Assembly (NCBI RefSeq): GCF_014334015.1
Contig: NZ_CP060488.1
Span: 4,484,501-4,548,500 of the forward strand
Direction of reading: 5' to 3'
DNA from: Bacteroides sp. M10
Lineage (GTDB): Bacteria > Bacteroidota > Bacteroidia > Bacteroidales > Bacteroidaceae
Length of the DNA stretch: 64,000 nt
Below are positions 22,903-33,100 of this stretch, piece by piece; position 1 is the first letter of the stretch; the number at the start of each line of letters is the position of its first letter. The notes beneath the pieces are model-generated. The model saw only the letters and a program-made list of their open reading frames with translations. It searched no databases and was not told the DNA's origin. A program made the position numbers and the translations under genes.

Positions 22903-24111
22903 TCAGCTTTCAAACATTCTGCTGCGTGCTAGCATGCAAGCACCAACAATGCCAGCTTTATCTTTCAATTTGGATGTTATAATGGCTGAATCCTTATTCA
23001 CCAGATTGAGTGAGTATTTGCGTACAGCTGTTTTTATGGGCTGGGTGATATAATCGCCAGTCAGAGATAAAGTTCCACCTATAATTACCAGTTCCGGGTT
23101 GAAGATGTTGATTAGTCCGGCAATCTGTTTTCCTAGTTTCTGCCCGATTTCTTCTACAATTTCAATGCAAAGCAGGTCTTCTTTATTCACGGCAGCAATT
23201 ATCTCGTCAAGAGTAATCGGATTTTCTTCTGTGGTGACTCGAGTCGATAGTATGGAGCTTTCTCCGCTCTGAATACGTTCCAATAAAATGCGATGCAGTG
23301 CTGAACCGGAGGCTTCTGTCTCCAGGCATCCTTTTTTGCCGCAATGGCAGATTATTTCATTATCATAAGCGCTCATGTGTCCAAACTCACCGGAGAAACC
23401 GGATTTTCCAGTATAGATCTTCCCATCAATAATAATTCCAATCCCTACTCCCCAGCTCACATTTACAAAAATGATATCTTTTTCTCCTTTTACACAGCCT
23501 TGCATATATTCTCCATAGGTCATGGCACGCGTATCATTGTCAACAGTCACTTTATATCCTAATTTTTCGGATAATACATCTGCTAATGGTCTCTCCTCAA
23601 AATTAAACTGGCTGAAGCTATATCCTGATTCAGGATTTACACGTCCCGATACATTGACATTAATATTTAAGATCTTCTCTTTATTAATAGTAAGTTTCTT
23701 TATAAAATTGAGAATATGTTTGCATAACTCATTCATCCCTTCAATTGAGTTCTCAAATTTATAAGGTATATTCATTTTCAGTTCCACCATATCGCCTTTA
23801 AAATTTATCAGGCCGATATTGACGGCGAATCTTTTAATGTCTACACCTAAAAAGTAACCGGATTCGGGATTAAGTCCATAAAGGTTTGGATGGCGTCCGC
23901 CGCTAGTCTCCAATTTTCCATAATCATTAATATATCCGTCATCACACATTTCGCCAATAAATTTGGTGACGGTTGGTACACTCAAATCCAGCTCTTTTGA
24001 AAGATCGGGAATTGTAGAACTGCCATTATATATATAATGTGTAATAATTCTCTTTTTGACGAGAGCGCTTTTAGAGCCCTTTTCTATTTCTTTCAAGAAT
24101 TGTTGGTTCAT
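22903..24111 (-). CDS. ROK-family repressor of the amino-sugar operon
   Basis: About 402 residues from the ATG at 24111 (MNQQFLKEIEKGSKS). The frame opens at 24135, but a -7 promoter box lies at 24137-24144, so an upstream start would precede the transcript. N-terminal winged helix (IPDLSKELDLSVPTVTKFI), then a ROK domain with LGVDIKRF, DNDTRA, GVGIGIIIDG and the zinc motif CHCGKKGC (GEFGHMS before it). ROK repressors such as NagC or NanR bind sugars like GlcNAc-6-P or ManNAc derivatives. It diverges from the PUL operon and probably controls it through the intergenic palindromes. Confidence 0.85.
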   Translation of the reverse strand: MNQQFLKEIEKGSKSALVKKRIITHYIYNGSSTIPDLSKELDLSVPTVTKFIGEMCDDGYINDYGKLETSGGRHPNLYGLNPESGYFLGVDIKRFAVNIGLINFKGDMVELKMNIPYKFENSIEGMNELCKHILNFIKKLTINKEKILNINVNVSGRVNPESGYSFSQFNFEERPLADVLSEKLGYKVTVDNDTRAMTYGEYMQGCVKGEKDIIFVNVSWGVGIGIIIDGKIYTGKSGFSGEFGHMSAYDNEIICHCGKKGCLETEASGSALHRILLERIQSGESSILSTRVTTEENPITLDEIIAAVNKEDLLCIEIVEEIGQKLGKQIAGLINIFNPELVIIGGTLSLTGDYITQPIKTAVRKYSLNLVNKDSAIITSKLKDKAGIVGACMLARSRMFES

Positions 24112-24136
24112 AACTATGCTTATTTGGTAATTCATA

Positions 24137-24144
24137 CAAAGATA
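24137..24144 (-). promoter_or_regulatory. Predicted promoter of the ROK gene (-7 box)
   Basis: Minus-strand TATCTTTG fits TAnnTTTG and lies about 25 nt before the ATG at 24111, which supports that start. Confidence 0.5.
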
Positions 24145-24340
24145 ATTAATTTTTTTATTAATTTACGGTTTTAGAACCTTGAAAATTAGAATGTCTTGGA
24201 TGCCATACTATACATATGCTATCTAATGAGTTTACATACAGGGTAATATAGGGGTGATCGATTATGGGTATAATAAATGGAATATGATGATTTATGAACT
24301 AATTCCCCCTTCTATTAATTAATTATACTGTCAATACTGA

Positions 24341-24420
24341 TTTTATTAATAAAATATTTTATTATCTATTGTTTATTTAATAAATATAGCTATATTTGTG
24401 CCGTGATATTATTAATAAAA
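24341..24420. promoter_or_regulatory. Paired palindromic operators around the PUL promoter
   Basis: A perfect palindrome TTTTATTAATAAAA (24341-24354) and a second site sharing TTATTAATAAAA (24409-24420) flank the plus-strand -7 box TATATTTG (24391-24398). This arrangement suits looping or occlusion by the divergent ROK repressor. The rest of the 24136-24445 intergenic region is AT-rich; a segment near 24198-24217 recurs at 44915-44936. Confidence 0.5.
24391..24398 (+). promoter_or_regulatory. Predicted promoter of the rightward PUL operon (-7 box)
   Basis: TATATTTG fits TAnnTTTG; TTGTTT lies about 20 nt upstream as a -33 candidate. The start codon at 24446 is about 48 nt downstream of the box. 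Confidence 0.6.
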
Positions 24421-24445
24421 GTCTGTATCCTTAAATGAATTTAAT

Positions 24446-26320
24446 ATGAGAAACTATTTTTTAGGTTTGTGTCTATTGTTTGCTTTATGTTTTACGGCAT
24501 GCTCTCGTTCTGATGATTCTGTTGATGTGTTAATTATTGGTGGGGGTGCCAGTGGCGTAACTGCTGGTATTCAGTCTGCTCGAATGGGAGTTGAGACATT
24601 GATAGTGGAAGAAACAGAATGGTTGGGGGGAATGCTTACTTCCGCAGGTGTAAGTGCTGTTGATGGAAATTATGATTTGCCGGCTGGTTTGTTTGGTGAG
24701 TTTCGCGGACATTTAGCAGATTATTATGGAGGACTTGATTCTTTAAAAACTGGTTGGGTGAGTGGAGTATTGTTTGAACCTTCAGTTGGAAATAAAATTT
24801 TCCATGAGATGGTTGGTGTAGAGAAAAACTTAAAAGTATGGCATAATGCTACTTTGGTAAAATTGGAAAGAAAAGATGATTCTTGGATTGCCCAAATTCA
24901 GATGAAGGATAATACGATTAAAAAGGTATCTGCTAAAATTTTGATTGATGGTACGGAGTTGGGTGATATAGCAAAAATGTGCGGTGTGAAATATGATATC
25001 GGCATGGAAAGCCGTCATGATACTAAAGAAGATATTGCCCCGGAAGAGAAAAATAATATAGTCCAGGATATTACATACGTTGCAACCTTGAAAGATTACG
25101 GTAAGGATGTGACGATTCCTTGTCCTGAAGGATACAATAAAGATGAATTTGCTTGTGCGTGCGCCAGTCCTGTGTGTATCACACCTAAAGAACCGGATCG
25201 TGTATGGTCTAAGGAAATGATGATAACATATGGGAAGCTTCCTAATAATAAGTATATGATAAATTGGCCAATAGAAGGCAATGATTATTATGTTAACCTG
25301 ATTGAAATGACTCGCGAGGAACGTGAAGAAGCATTGAAATATGCCAAGCATTATACAATGTGTTTTGTTTATTTCCTTCAACATGAGTTAGGCTTTAATA
25401 CATTGGGATTGGCTGATGATGAATATCCTACCGTCGACAAACTGCCATTTATCCCTTATCATAGGGAGTCAAGAAGAATCCATGGATTGGTTCGTTTTAA
25501 TTTAAATCATGTTTGTGAACCGTTCAACCAGTCTCAACCACTTTATCGCACTTGTATCGCTGTTGGAAATTATCCAGTAGATCATCATCATACCCGTTAT
25601 CATGGATATGAAGAATTGCCTAACCTCTATTTTCATCCGGTACCTTCGTATGGTTTGCCTTTAGGAACCCTGATTCCGAAAGATGTTGAAGGTTTAATTG
25701 TTGCTGAAAAATCAATATCCGTTTCCAATATAATTAATGGTACCACTCGCTTGCAACCTATGGTAATGCAGATTGGACAGGCAGCGGGAGCATTGGCAGC
25801 TCTTGCAGTGAAAGAAAATAAGAATATTAGTGAAGTGTCTGTTCGGGAAGTGCAAAATGCAATTCTGGATGCGAAAGGATATTTATTGCCTTATTTAGAT
25901 GTTGCAATGGATCATCCAATGTTTAAATCATTACAGCGTGTAGGCTCTACTGGAATTTTGAAAGGTATAGGTAAAAGTGTTGACTGGGCAAATCAAACGT
26001 GGTTTAGAGCAGATACTTTGTTGTTGGCGAATGAGTTGGAAGGGCTAAGAGATGTGTATCCTTTTGTTGATAAGCAAGTTTTTGAAGGTAATAATACCAT
26101 ATCAATTCAGAAAGCGGTAGAGATGATAGAAGGGATTGCTGAAAAAGAAAGTATTGAGTTGAAGAAGGGTAGGGTCGAAGAAATCTGGAATGAATTTGGC
26201 TTGAAAGATTTAAATATGAACCGAAATATTCTACGGAGTGAAATGGCTATTTTGATAGATCAGATATTAGATCCTTTCAATAATAAAAAAATAGATATTA
26301 CAGGACAGTATATTCAATAG
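24446..26320 (+). CDS. FAD-dependent oxidoreductase lipoprotein
   Basis: A 624-residue protein with a lipoprotein signal (lipobox FTAC, C19) followed at once by a Rossmann FAD motif, VLIIGGGASGVTA (28-40), and the ATG-like region LVEETEWLGGMLT. This is the FAD_oxidored family seen in many Bacteroides sugar loci; the substrate is unknown, and the lipid anchor places it in the periplasm or at the surface. The C-terminal 150 residues are helical and unlike the core. It is the first gene of the operon, 45 nt before the DUF4434 gene. Redox modification of a glycan sugar, for example a sialic acid derivative, is an inference. Confidence 0.8.
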   Translation: MRNYFLGLCLLFALCFTACSRSDDSVDVLIIGGGASGVTAGIQSARMGVETLIVEETEWLGGMLTSAGVSAVDGNYDLPAGLFGEFRGHLADYYGGLDSLKTGWVSGVLFEPSVGNKIFHEMVGVEKNLKVWHNATLVKLERKDDSWIAQIQMKDNTIKKVSAKILIDGTELGDIAKMCGVKYDIGMESRHDTKEDIAPEEKNNIVQDITYVATLKDYGKDVTIPCPEGYNKDEFACACASPVCITPKEPDRVWSKEMMITYGKLPNNKYMINWPIEGNDYYVNLIEMTREEREEALKYAKHYTMCFVYFLQHELGFNTLGLADDEYPTVDKLPFIPYHRESRRIHGLVRFNLNHVCEPFNQSQPLYRTCIAVGNYPVDHHHTRYHGYEELPNLYFHPVPSYGLPLGTLIPKDVEGLIVAEKSISVSNIINGTTRLQPMVMQIGQAAGALAALAVKENKNISEVSVREVQNAILDAKGYLLPYLDVAMDHPMFKSLQRVGSTGILKGIGKSVDWANQTWFRADTLLLANELEGLRDVYPFVDKQVFEGNNTISIQKAVEMIEGIAEKESIELKKGRVEEIWNEFGLKDLNMNRNILRSEMAILIDQILDPFNNKKIDITGQYIQ

Positions 26321-26364
26321 GTAATAAAAACATAAATGTTAACAGCTGTTTTAATTAAACTAAT

Positions 26365-27462
26365 ATGAAAACATTAGATCGAAGAAATTTTCTAAAAAAA
26401 GCTACATTGGCTGGTGCGTCGGCTTTGGCTGTGCCAACATTGTTTGAATCTTGTACTTCAAAAGCTAATGCTAGTACAATAGTGGCAACCGATGGTCTGG
26501 AAAGTAAACTCATTGTTCCTAAAAACAATGGATTAAAAATTACCGGAACTTTCCTGGATGAGATATCGCATGATATTCCACATCAGAATTGGGGTGAGAA
26601 AGAATGGGACCTGGATTTTCGGCACATGAAGAATATAGGAATTGATACGGTAATAATGATCCGTTCGGGCTATCGTAAATTTGTAACTTTCCCTTCTCCT
26701 TATTTGCTGAAAAAAGGTTGCTATATGCCTTCTGTTGATTTGGTGGATATGTTTTTGCGTTTAGCTGAAAAGTATGGAATGAAATTCTATTTTGGATTAT
26801 ATGATTCGGGTAAATACTGGGACACAGGAGATATGACCTGGGAAGTAGAAGATAATAAATATGTGATTGATGAGGTTTGGAAAAACTATGGTTCCAAGTA
26901 TAAAAGTTTTGGAGGATGGTATATCAGTGGTGAAATAAGCCGAGCAACGAAAGGGGCGATTGGTGCTTTCCATGCATTAGGAAAACAATGTAAGGATATA
27001 TCTAATGGATTACCGACTTTTATATCGCCTTGGATTGATGGAAAAAAAGCAATCATGGGAACGACAAAAATGACTAAAGAAGATGCCGTTTCTGTACAAC
27101 AACACGAAAAAGAATGGGATGAAATTTTTGATGGAATTCATGATGTGGTAGATGCATGTGCATTTCAAGATGGGCATATTGATTATGATGAATTGGACGC
27201 TTTCTTTTCTGTCAATAAAAAATTAGCAGATAAGTATGGTATGCAATGCTGGACAAATGCCGAATCTTTTGACCGCGATATGCCTATTCGTTTTCTACCC
27301 ATTAAGTTTGATAAACTTCGGATGAAGCTGGAAGCAGCCAAACGTGCCGGATATGATAAGGCTATTACTTTTGAATTTTCTCATTTTATGAGTCCGCAAT
27401 CAGCCTATCTGCAAGCTGGTCATTTATATGACAGATATAAAGAATATTTTGAAATAAAATAA
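26365..27462 (+). CDS. DUF4434 putative TIM-barrel glycosidase-like protein, exported
   Basis: A 365-residue protein with a twin-arginine-like signal (RRNFLKKATLAGASALAV) that also has a lipobox-like ESC at 28-30. The mature part begins a DUF4434-type (beta/alpha)8 domain: GTFLDEISHDIPHQNWG, then IDTVIMIRSGY, a GWYISGEIS strand and a final FEFSHFMSP. The glutamate in YISGE and the one in CWTNAESF sit at the strand ends where catalytic acids would be. No activity is established for the family. It lies between the oxidoreductase and the transporter. Confidence 0.7.
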   Translation: MKTLDRRNFLKKATLAGASALAVPTLFESCTSKANASTIVATDGLESKLIVPKNNGLKITGTFLDEISHDIPHQNWGEKEWDLDFRHMKNIGIDTVIMIRSGYRKFVTFPSPYLLKKGCYMPSVDLVDMFLRLAEKYGMKFYFGLYDSGKYWDTGDMTWEVEDNKYVIDEVWKNYGSKYKSFGGWYISGEISRATKGAIGAFHALGKQCKDISNGLPTFISPWIDGKKAIMGTTKMTKEDAVSVQQHEKEWDEIFDGIHDVVDACAFQDGHIDYDELDAFFSVNKKLADKYGMQCWTNAESFDRDMPIRFLPIKFDKLRMKLEAAKRAGYDKAITFEFSHFMSPQSAYLQAGHLYDRYKEYFEIK

Positions 27463-27467
27463 ATGTT

Positions 27468-28871
27468 ATGAAGTCTACAATCAATTTTGGTTATCTTATA
27501 TTCCTTTCTGTTGTGGCAGCATTAGGAGGCTTCTTGTTCGGATATGATACCGCAGTTATATCAGGAACAATTGCCCAAGTGACTCAACTTTTTCAATTAG
27601 ATGCACTACAACAGGGATGGTATGTAGGATGTGCTTTAGTAGGCTCTATCGTAGGTGTTCTTTTTGCTGGAATCTTAAGCGATAAGTTAGGAAGAAAACT
27701 TACGATGGTTATATCAGCTGTGTTGTTTTCCACATCAGCTCTAGGATGTGCTCTATCAGCTGATTTTGCCCAATTGGTAGTTTATCGGATTATAGGTGGA
27801 GTAGGAATAGGGGTTGTGTCCATTGTTTCTCCTCTTTATATATCAGAACTAGCTGTAGCGCAGTATAGAGGACGTTTGGTGTCATTGTATCAGTTGGCTG
27901 TAACAGTTGGTTTTTTGGGAGCTTATTTAGTTAACTATCAATTATTGGCATGGGCGGAGAGTGGTACGCAATTAAGTGTGGATTGGTTGAATAAAATATT
28001 TATAACTGAAGTATGGAGAGGTATGTTGGGTATGGAAACATTGCCGGCAATCTTATTCTTCATTATCATATTTTTTATTCCGGAAAGTCCCCGCTGGTTA
28101 ATCGTACGTGGAAAGGAATTGAAAGCTGTAAATATATTAGAGAAAATATATAATTCGATTACAGAAGCGAAAAGTCAATTAAATGAAACGAAATCTGTGC
28201 TGACCTCTGAAACAAAATCGGAATGGTCTTTATTGATGAAGCCTGGAATCTTCAAAGCTGTTATTATCGGTGTGTGTATTGCGATTTTAGGACAGTTTAT
28301 GGGTGTGAACGCAGTACTTTATTATGGCCCTTCTATCTTTGAAAACGCAGGACTTTCAGGAGGAGATTCTCTTTTTTACCAAGTTCTGGTAGGACTAGTC
28401 AATACTTTGACCACCGTTCTGGCTCTTGTCATCATTGATAAGGTAGGCCGCAAGAAACTTGTTTATTACGGAGTTTCGGGAATGGTTGTTTCTCTGATTC
28501 TCATCGGCCTGTACTTCCTCTTCGGAGATTCCCTGGGAGTATCCAGCCTCTTCCTGCTCGTTTTCTTCCTGTTCTATGTATTCTGCTGTGCCGTGTCTAT
28601 CTGTGCCGTGGTGTTCGTGCTCCTCTCGGAGATGTATCCCACCAAGGTTCGCGGACTGGCCATGTCGATAGCAGGATTTGCTCTGTGGATCGGAACGTAC
28701 CTGATCGGACAGTTAACCCCCTGGATGCTCCAGAACCTTACCCCCGCCGGAACATTCTTCCTGTTCGCCGTTATGTGCGTACCGTATATACTGATTGTCT
28801 GGAAACTCGTGCCGGAGACCACCGGGAAGTCGCTGGAAGAGATTGAAAGATATTGGACCCGTTCGGAATAG
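27468..28871 (+). CDS. MFS sugar:proton symporter
   Basis: A 467-residue sugar porter of the major facilitator superfamily: FGYDTAVISG in helix 1, DKLGRK between helices 2 and 3, PESPRWLIVRGK after helix 6, DKVGRK in the second half, and PETTGKSLEEIE at the end. Twelve hydrophobic segments are visible. Next to an AGE epimerase and ROK repressor it probably imports ManNAc, GlcNAc or sialic acid across the inner membrane. The last ~360 bp are about 53% G+C by hand count against about 40% before, so the gene is a mosaic. The end of a second copy enters the window at 63968. Confidence 0.85.
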   Translation: MKSTINFGYLIFLSVVAALGGFLFGYDTAVISGTIAQVTQLFQLDALQQGWYVGCALVGSIVGVLFAGILSDKLGRKLTMVISAVLFSTSALGCALSADFAQLVVYRIIGGVGIGVVSIVSPLYISELAVAQYRGRLVSLYQLAVTVGFLGAYLVNYQLLAWAESGTQLSVDWLNKIFITEVWRGMLGMETLPAILFFIIIFFIPESPRWLIVRGKELKAVNILEKIYNSITEAKSQLNETKSVLTSETKSEWSLLMKPGIFKAVIIGVCIAILGQFMGVNAVLYYGPSIFENAGLSGGDSLFYQVLVGLVNTLTTVLALVIIDKVGRKKLVYYGVSGMVVSLILIGLYFLFGDSLGVSSLFLLVFFLFYVFCCAVSICAVVFVLLSEMYPTKVRGLAMSIAGFALWIGTYLIGQLTPWMLQNLTPAGTFFLFAVMCVPYILIVWKLVPETTGKSLEEIERYWTRSE

Positions 28872-29873
28872 TAAAACAAAAAGACCTTAATAACTTAATA
28901 ATAAAAGATGTATGGATTTTAAGAAACTGGCAAATCAATACAAGGATGAACTCTTGGATAATGTTCTTCCTTTCTGGCTTGAGAACTCACAAGACCATGA
29001 GTATGGTGGCTACTTCACCTGTTTGGATCGTGAAGGAAGGGTTTTCGATACAGATAAATTTATCTGGCTGCAAGGCCGCGAAGTGTGGATGTTCTCTATG
29101 CTTTACAATAAAGTGGAAAAACGTAAGGAATGGCTGGATTGTGCCGTTCAAGGTGGTGAATTTTTAAAAAGATACGGACATGATGGAGACTATAACTGGT
29201 ACTTTTCACTTGACCGTTCGGGTAGACCATTGGTAGAACCATACAATATCTTTTCGTATACATTCGCTGCCATGGCTTTCGGGCAATTAAGCCTTGCAAC
29301 CGGTAATCAGGAATATGCTGACATTGCCAAGAAAACCTTCGATATTATCCTTTCCAAAGTAGATAATCCGAAAGGTAAATGGAATAAACTTCATCCGGGC
29401 ACTCGTAATCTAAAAAATTTTGCCCTGCCGATGATACTATGCAATCTTGCTATGGAAATTGAGCATATTTTAGGCAAGGACTATTTGGAACAAGCGATGG
29501 ATACTTGTATTCATGAAGTTATGTCTGTTTTCTATCGTCCCGAACTTGGTGGTATCATTGTTGAGAATGTAGATGTGAATGGTAATCTGATAGATTGCTT
29601 TGAAGGACGGCAGATTACCCCTGGCCATGCGATTGAAGCCATGTGGTTTATAATGGATTTAGGGAAACGCCTGAACCGTCCGGAATTAATCGAAAAGGCT
29701 AAGAACATCACTCTTACAATGCTTGAATATGGTTGGGACAAAGAATATGGAGGTATCTATTATTTTATGGACCGTAATGGCTATCCTCCCCAACAGTTGG
29801 AATGGGACCAAAAACTTTGGTGGGTACATATTGAAACACTTATCTCACTGCTGAAAGGCTATCAATTGACCGG
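28839..29873 (+). repeat. Left arm of a perfect long inverted repeat (MFS end + AGE)
   Basis: Every base I compared from 28839 to 29873 is identical to the reverse complement of 62966-64000 (coordinates sum to 92839). The arm covers the last codons of MFS, the 40-nt intergenic gap and the first 321 codons of AGE. Because the right arm reaches the window edge, the repeat may extend further into MFS. Confidence 0.9.
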
Positions 29874-30075
29874 AGATAACCAATGTCTGGAATGGTTTGA
29901 AAAAGTACACGATTATACATGGACCCATTTTAAAGATAAAGAGCATCCCGAATGGTATGGATACTTAAATCGGAGAGGTGAAGTGCTACTACCACTCAAA
30001 GGAGGAAAATGGAAAGGATGTTTCCATGTACCAAGAGGGTTATACCAATGCTGGAAAGTATTGGAACAGCTATAA
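28912..30075 (+). CDS. N-acylglucosamine 2-epimerase (AGE), left copy
   Basis: A 387-residue (alpha/alpha)6-barrel epimerase that interconverts GlcNAc and ManNAc. Family landmarks are LQGREVWMF (R56), ITPGHAIEA (H239), WWVHIETL (H306) and FHVPRG (H372). In Bacteroides this enzyme links ManNAc released from sialic acid to GlcNAc catabolism. The first 321 codons are identical in DNA to the right copy; the last 66 codons diverge (about 85% by hand). It is 40 nt after MFS and 52 nt before susC. Confidence 0.9.
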   Translation: MDFKKLANQYKDELLDNVLPFWLENSQDHEYGGYFTCLDREGRVFDTDKFIWLQGREVWMFSMLYNKVEKRKEWLDCAVQGGEFLKRYGHDGDYNWYFSLDRSGRPLVEPYNIFSYTFAAMAFGQLSLATGNQEYADIAKKTFDIILSKVDNPKGKWNKLHPGTRNLKNFALPMILCNLAMEIEHILGKDYLEQAMDTCIHEVMSVFYRPELGGIIVENVDVNGNLIDCFEGRQITPGHAIEAMWFIMDLGKRLNRPELIEKAKNITLTMLEYGWDKEYGGIYYFMDRNGYPPQQLEWDQKLWWVHIETLISLLKGYQLTGDNQCLEWFEKVHDYTWTHFKDKEHPEWYGYLNRRGEVLLPLKGGKWKGCFHVPRGLYQCWKVLEQL

Positions 30076-30127
30076 ACAATAATGGATATGTTAACCAATC
30101 TATATTAATAATCTAAAAATTAATTCT

Positions 30128-33100
30128 ATGACAGAGTTTAACTCAAAAATCAAGAAGAACTCTCGTATATTGAAAATATTTATGTTTTCAATCTGCGCGC
30201 TATTTGCATGTGCTATCAGTAGTCATGCACAGAGTTTAGTGAAAGGAACTGTTACTGATGGTATAGGAGAACCGCTACCAGGAGTAAGTGTTGTCGTAAA
30301 AGGAACTACTAATGGCACTATTACAGATGTAAATGGAAAATATAGCATTCAGGCCACCGCAAAAGACATTTTATCATTCTCATATGTTGGAATGTCAGAT
30401 CAGGAAATAAAGGTAGCAGGTCAGACGACCATTAATGTGGTTATGAAAGATGACGTGGCAGCTTTGGATGAAGTGATTGTGGTAGGATATGGTACTGCCA
30501 AGAAGCAATCTTTAACCGGAGCCGTATCTGCGGTGAAAGGCGACGAACTGCTGAAAGCACCGGCAACCAATGTGTCGAGTCTTTTAGGTGGACGTTTGCC
30601 AGGTATTTCATCTGTTCAAGTATCTGGTGAACCCGGAGACGATCAGGCTACATTACGAGTTCGTGGCTCTATTTATAATGTTACTTATATAGTAGACGGA
30701 ATGCCTCGTTCTATTAATGATATTGACCCTAATGATATCGAAAGTGTATCTGTTTTGAAAGATGGAGCTTCTGCAGCTGTTTATGGATTAAAAGGAGCCG
30801 GTGGTGTTATTATTATAACTACAAAAAAAGGTCAGGAAGGAAAATCCAAAATCACTTATAATGGTTCAATAGGAGCATCTATGAATGCAAACTTCCCGCA
30901 GTTTATGAATGGACCTCAATTTGCATATTATTATAATATGGCTGACATGATGGATAAAATGGCTAATGGAAGCATTTCAAACATTAGTCAATATAATCCC
31001 GTTTTTACAAAGGCGAATGTGGAAGCTATGTTGAATGGTGATCCTACTGACGGATGGGATAATGTTAACTATATTGATAAAGTATTCGGAACCGGTATTA
31101 ATCAGAAACACAATGTAACAATACAGGGAGGTAGTGATAAGATGCGTTACTTTGCTTCTGTGGGTTATTTAGGTCAAAAAGGTAACATTGACAATTTCTC
31201 TTACAAGAGATACAATTTAAGAACTAATCTTGAGACTCAACTGGCTAAGAACTTCCAGTTAAGTTTAGGTATTGCAGGAAATGTCGGTAAACGTGAAACT
31301 CCGGGATATGCTTCAGGCGGTACGGATTCTAATTCCGAATTGGGTGAACAAGGTTGGTTGTCAGTAGCTCATCAGACTATAATGATGCATCCCTATTTGC
31401 CGGAAACATATGACGGACTTTATACTGCTACTACACAGAATAACACAAGTCTGCCCAACAGTCCGTTGGCTGCTATTTATGAATCCGGATACAAGCATAC
31501 CAATAGCTTTGATTTGCAGACCAACATCTCATTGCAATACAATGTGCCTTGGGTTAAAGGTTTGAGTGTAAAAGTAACCGGAGCTTATGACTATACAACT
31601 TCTCATAATAAGAATTTGAATACGCCTTACTCCACATATATACATAAAATGCCGACTTCGACAGCAGATTGGACTTGGTCTAAAGCAGACGATCCTCGCG
31701 GCACAGCAAATGGAATAAATTTAGGTGAAGGACAGTATAGTTCTCATCAAATGGTAGGCCAAGGAAGTATAAACTATGCAAGCTCCTTCGGAAAACATAA
31801 TGTAGAAGCAATGGTATTGGCAGAAATCCGGGATTATAAAGAAAACAGTTTCTCCGGCTATAATAAGAACATGAGTTTCTCTGAACTACCAGAATTGAGC
31901 TTTGGACAACCGGCAGACTCTCCAATCTCGGGATACAGTGATGCAAACCGTAGTATTGGTTATGTTTTTCGTTTGAAATATGACTATGACAATAAGTATT
32001 TGGCAGAGTTTACAGGTCGATATGATGGTTCTTACAAATTTGCCGGCAATGTTAGTGGGAAACGTTGGGCATTCTTCCCGTCAGCGTCAGTAGCGTGGAG
32101 AATATCTAAAGAAGATTTTATGTCTAGTCTGACATTTCTGGATGATATGAAGATACGTGCATCTGTCGGTTTATTAGGAAACGATGCAGTGAGTCCGTAT
32201 GCTTTCCTTAGTACTTACAATTTGATGGATAGCAACAAAAATGCATACCAGACAATTCTGAATGGAAAAGTAATGCAAGCATTACGCGCCTCTGTAATTG
32301 CCAATCCTACTCTGACTTGGGAGAACACTTTAACCTACAATGCAGGTTTTGATTTTACCATGTGGAATGGTCTGTTAGGTGTAGAATTCGATGCATTTTA
32401 TAATTACACCTACGATATCCTGACAGCAATGGGAGGTGATTATCCACCATCCATGGGAGGATATTATTATACTTATGCCAATTACAATAAGGTAGATAGC
32501 AAAGGAGTTGAAGTAACGGTGAGTCATCGTAATAAATTAAATTTGGCAGGTAAGCCATTCTCTTATGGTGCGAGCTTCAATCTGACATTTGCAAGAAACC
32601 GCTACCTCCGCTATCCGGATAGTCCTAATACAGTAGAATGGAGAAAACGTACAGGACGCAGTGTAGATGCCTCTGTTGTGTGGATTGCAGATGGTCTATT
32701 CCGTTCGGAAGAAGAAATAGACAATTCAGCCTGGTATGGCACCCGTCCTAATGTAGGTGATATCAAGTATAAAGATTTGAATGGTGATGGTAAAATAGAC
32801 GAAGATGATAGAACACGTGTTGGACGTGGTAATCGTCCGGAACTAACTTATGGTTTGAACTTAAATTGTGCCTGGAATGGATTCGATTTAAGTGCACAAT
32901 TTACCGGAGGTGCATTGTTCGACGTATCATTGACAGGTACTTATTATAATGGCTATGACGACAACACTGTTTGGACACAAGCATTTAAAGAAGGTGCCAA
33001 CTCACCATTATACTTGGTTCAGAATGCATATACAGTAGAAAACCCGAATGGAACATTCCCCCGACTTACGCTGGGCAATCAGGGGCATGGAGGAGATAAT

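Noticed and set aside
28574..28879. 101-codon minus-strand ORF inside the MFS gene
   Set aside because: Shadow frame produced by the GC-rich end of MFS.
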